A stretch of DNA of 64,000 bases from Firmicutes bacterium HGW-Firmicutes-9 (GTDB taxonomy: Bacteria; Bacillota; Clostridia; Christensenellales; CAG-138). A model generated the notes under the pieces. That model saw only the letters and a program-made list of their open reading frames with translations, was not told the DNA's origin and ran no database searches. Below are positions 62,346 through 64,000 of the stretch, piece by piece (within the stretch, counting starts at the first letter, position 1; each line of letters starts with the position of its first letter). The translations under genes and the position numbers were made by a program. The stretch is from contig PGZM01000004.1 of the NCBI GenBank assembly GCA_002841395.1, forward strand, positions 1 through 64,000, written 5' to 3'.

Positions 62346-64000
62346 TCAGGACGAGCAAGCCGAGCAGTCTTCTACCTCAAGGCTCTTGCTCCGCACGTAG
62401 TAGACGGTCTTGACGCCGTGCTCAAAGGCGGAGATGTACAATCCAAGCACCTTTCTAAACGTGAACTCGTTGGTGATATAGATGTTCATGCTCTGGCTCT
62501 GGTCAATGTGCCGTTGCCGGATGCCTGCCGCGCGAATCGACCAATTTTGGTCGATCAGATGCGCGCTCTTATAATACCAGAACGTTTCCGGAGAAAGATC
62601 GGGCGCGACGCGCGGGATCAGGCCGTTCTTTTTCTCTTCGAGGAAGTAGCGGTTCATGACCGGGTCGATGCCCGCGGTCGTTCCCGCGATGATGCTCGTG
62701 CTGCTGGTGGGGGCGATGGCGAGCAGCCAGCCGTTGCGAAGCCCTGTTTCGGCGACGCGCTTGGAAAGCTGCTTCCAGCGTTCGCTCGTGTAGCCGCGCT
62801 TGGTGAAATAGGCGCCCGTCTGCCAGTCGCTGCCCTCAAAGAACTGATATCTGCCCTTATCGGCGGCGACATCGCAGCTGGCTGAAATCGCAGCATAGTT
62901 GATCCTCTCAAAGAGCTTATCGACAAACTTCAGATGCTCCTCGCTCTCCCAGCCGATGCAGTTTTTCGCGAGCATGTGGTGATATCCGCTGACGCCGAGA
63001 CCGATCGGGCGATAGCGAAGGTTGTTTACCTTCGCATAGGGCACGGGGAAGAAGTTGAGGTCGATGACGTTGTCCAGCGCGCGCACGACGTGTCCCGTGA
63101 TGGTCTCCAGCTCGTCGCCGGCGAGATCGATCTGACCCAGCGAGAGGCTCGCGAGGTTACAGACCACGAAGTCGCCGGGCTTTGTGACGTTCACGACGAC
63201 GGTGTCGCCGTCCGTATCGACGATCTCCTGACTCACGTCCTGGATGCCGCTCATATTCTGCGCAATCTCCGTGCAGAGATTGCTGCAATAGATCATGCCC
63301 TTGTGGTGGTTGGGGTTTGCACGGTTGACCGCGTCGCGGTTGAAAACGAACGGCGTGCCGGTCTCAATCGCGCTCTTGAGGATCATGCGTACCAGTTCCT
63401 TGATCGGGATCACGCGCTTTTCGATGCGGTTGTCCGCCACGCAGTCGCGGTAGCGCGTTTCCCATTCTTCGCCCCAGAAATCCTCCAGGCTGTAGCCCTT
63501 GGTCGCAAGGATATCGTGCGGGCACATGAGGTACCAGTTTGCCTCGATGTTGTCGCGCACGGTCTTCCAGAATAGATCGGGATAGCAAACCGCAGGGAAG
63601 ACATCGTGCGCCTTCATGCGGTCGTCGCCGTTGTTGGTGCGAATCTGTAAAAACTCCGGCAAATCCTTATGCCAGACGTCGAGGTAGACCGCGACCGCGC
63701 CCTGCCGCACGCCGAGCTGATCGACCGCGACCGCCGTGTCGTTTGCGAGGCGAATCCAGCGGATCACGCCGCCCGCCGCGCCCTCAAATCCGCGGATGGT
63801 GCTGCCTTTTGAGCGCACCTTGCCGAAATAGAGACCCATGCCGCCGCCGTACTTGCTGACCTGCGCAAAGTTGTTGATGCTGCGGTAGATGCCCGTGAGG
63901 CTGTCCGGCACGGTGTCGATGAAGCAGCTCGAGAGTTGATGAAACGGCTTTCTCGCGTTGGCGAGCGTCGGCGTCGCCATGGTGACCTTCAGCGTGCTGA
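62346..64000 (-). CDS. nrdA: Class I ribonucleotide reductase alpha subunit (5' end outside window)
   Basis: Catalytic subunit; more than 550 residues are visible, and the frame stays open to the window edge (bases 63981-64000 continue STLKVT before MATPTLANA). Visible: active-site segment PFHQLSSCFID (reducing cysteine), GGGMGLYFGKVR, MIYCSNLCTEI (thiyl radical cysteine), and the C-terminal redox pair in EDCSACSS and the radical-transfer tyrosines TVYYVRSK. The N-terminal ATP-cone, if any, lies outside. Together with nrdB forms the class I enzyme. Confidence 0.97.
   Translation of the reverse strand, partial: STLKVTMATPTLANARKPFHQLSSCFIDTVPDSLTGIYRSINNFAQVSKYGGGMGLYFGKVRSKGSTIRGFEGAAGGVIRWIRLANDTAVAVDQLGVRQGAVAVYLDVWHKDLPEFLQIRTNNGDDRMKAHDVFPAVCYPDLFWKTVRDNIEANWYLMCPHDILATKGYSLEDFWGEEWETRYRDCVADNRIEKRVIPIKELVRMILKSAIETGTPFVFNRDAVNRANPNHHKGMIYCSNLCTEIAQNMSGIQDVSQEIVDTDGDTVVVNVTKPGDFVVCNLASLSLGQIDLAGDELETITGHVVRALDNVIDLNFFPVPYAKVNNLRYRPIGLGVSGYHHMLAKNCIGWESEEHLKFVDKLFERINYAAISASCDVAADKGRYQFFEGSDWQTGAYFTKRGYTSERWKQLSKRVAETGLRNGWLLAIAPTSSTSIIAGTTAGIDPVMNRYFLEEKKNGLIPRVAPDLSPETFWYYKSAHLIDQNWSIRAAGIRQRHIDQSQSMNIYITNEFTFRKVLGLYISAFEHGVKTVYYVRSKSLEVEDCSACSS

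Overview
The window looks like the chromosome of an anaerobic, Gram-positive-type member of the Bacillota (class Clostridia). Evidence: sigma-A promoters of TTGACA/TATAAT type, a Bacillus/Clostridium-type LexA box before dinB, GGAGG ribosome binding sites, an NfnAB transhydrogenase, a ferredoxin-type [FeFe] hydrogenase, DnaD/DnaI-like primosome genes and tandem DUF3048 lipoproteins. Base composition is GC-rich for this class. I cannot name the species. No phage, IS element, CRISPR array or tRNA gene was recognised.

Layout. The window opens in the 3' part of a 5S rRNA gene. Next come an XRE regulator/membrane protein pair, a structured RNA candidate and rarD; then secA, prfB and an amino acid kinase; a DUF2975/XRE/membrane-protein set; and a leftward cluster of rsmI, a DnaC/DnaI-like helicase loader, a DnaD-like protein and a sigma-like membrane protein. 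From 14 to 24 kb lie a one-chain fatty acid kinase (FakA-like plus DegV), two membrane proteins, a tRNA methyltransferase, two methylthioadenosine salvage genes (mtnP and mtnA types), a surface-protein operon (cohesin domain plus two DUF3048 lipoproteins) and a D-amino acid transaminase. From 24 to 42 kb lie a GGDEF protein, a cyclase, a repressor-controlled ABC operon, metA, an rRNA methyltransferase, a HAD phosphatase, SOS-regulated dinB, pepF, nfnAB and the CCA-adding enzyme. A short AT-rich island (42.6-44.3 kb) with two unknown proteins interrupts this. Then come glnS, gltX, ychF, a second GGDEF protein and a two-component system. The window ends with a complete-looking but delta-less F-type ATP synthase operon, an [FeFe] hydrogenase and a class I ribonucleotide reductase (nrdB, and nrdA cut by the window edge).

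The most striking observation is the ATP synthase. No free delta (OSCP) gene is present, and the alpha subunit carries an N-terminal extension that reads as the C-terminal domain of delta. A second signal is a family of about ten AT-rich palindromic hairpins scattered between genes, several of them touching the ribosome binding site of the next gene.

How the genes work together: energy and redox genes (ATP synthase, NfnAB, hydrogenase) suit a fermenting anaerobe that balances NAD(P)H and ferredoxin. The translation and RNA genes (prfB, glnS, gltX, CCA enzyme, RsmI, RsmF-like, TrmN6-like, YchF) and DNA genes (helicase loader, DnaD-like, DinB, Nrd) are core housekeeping functions.
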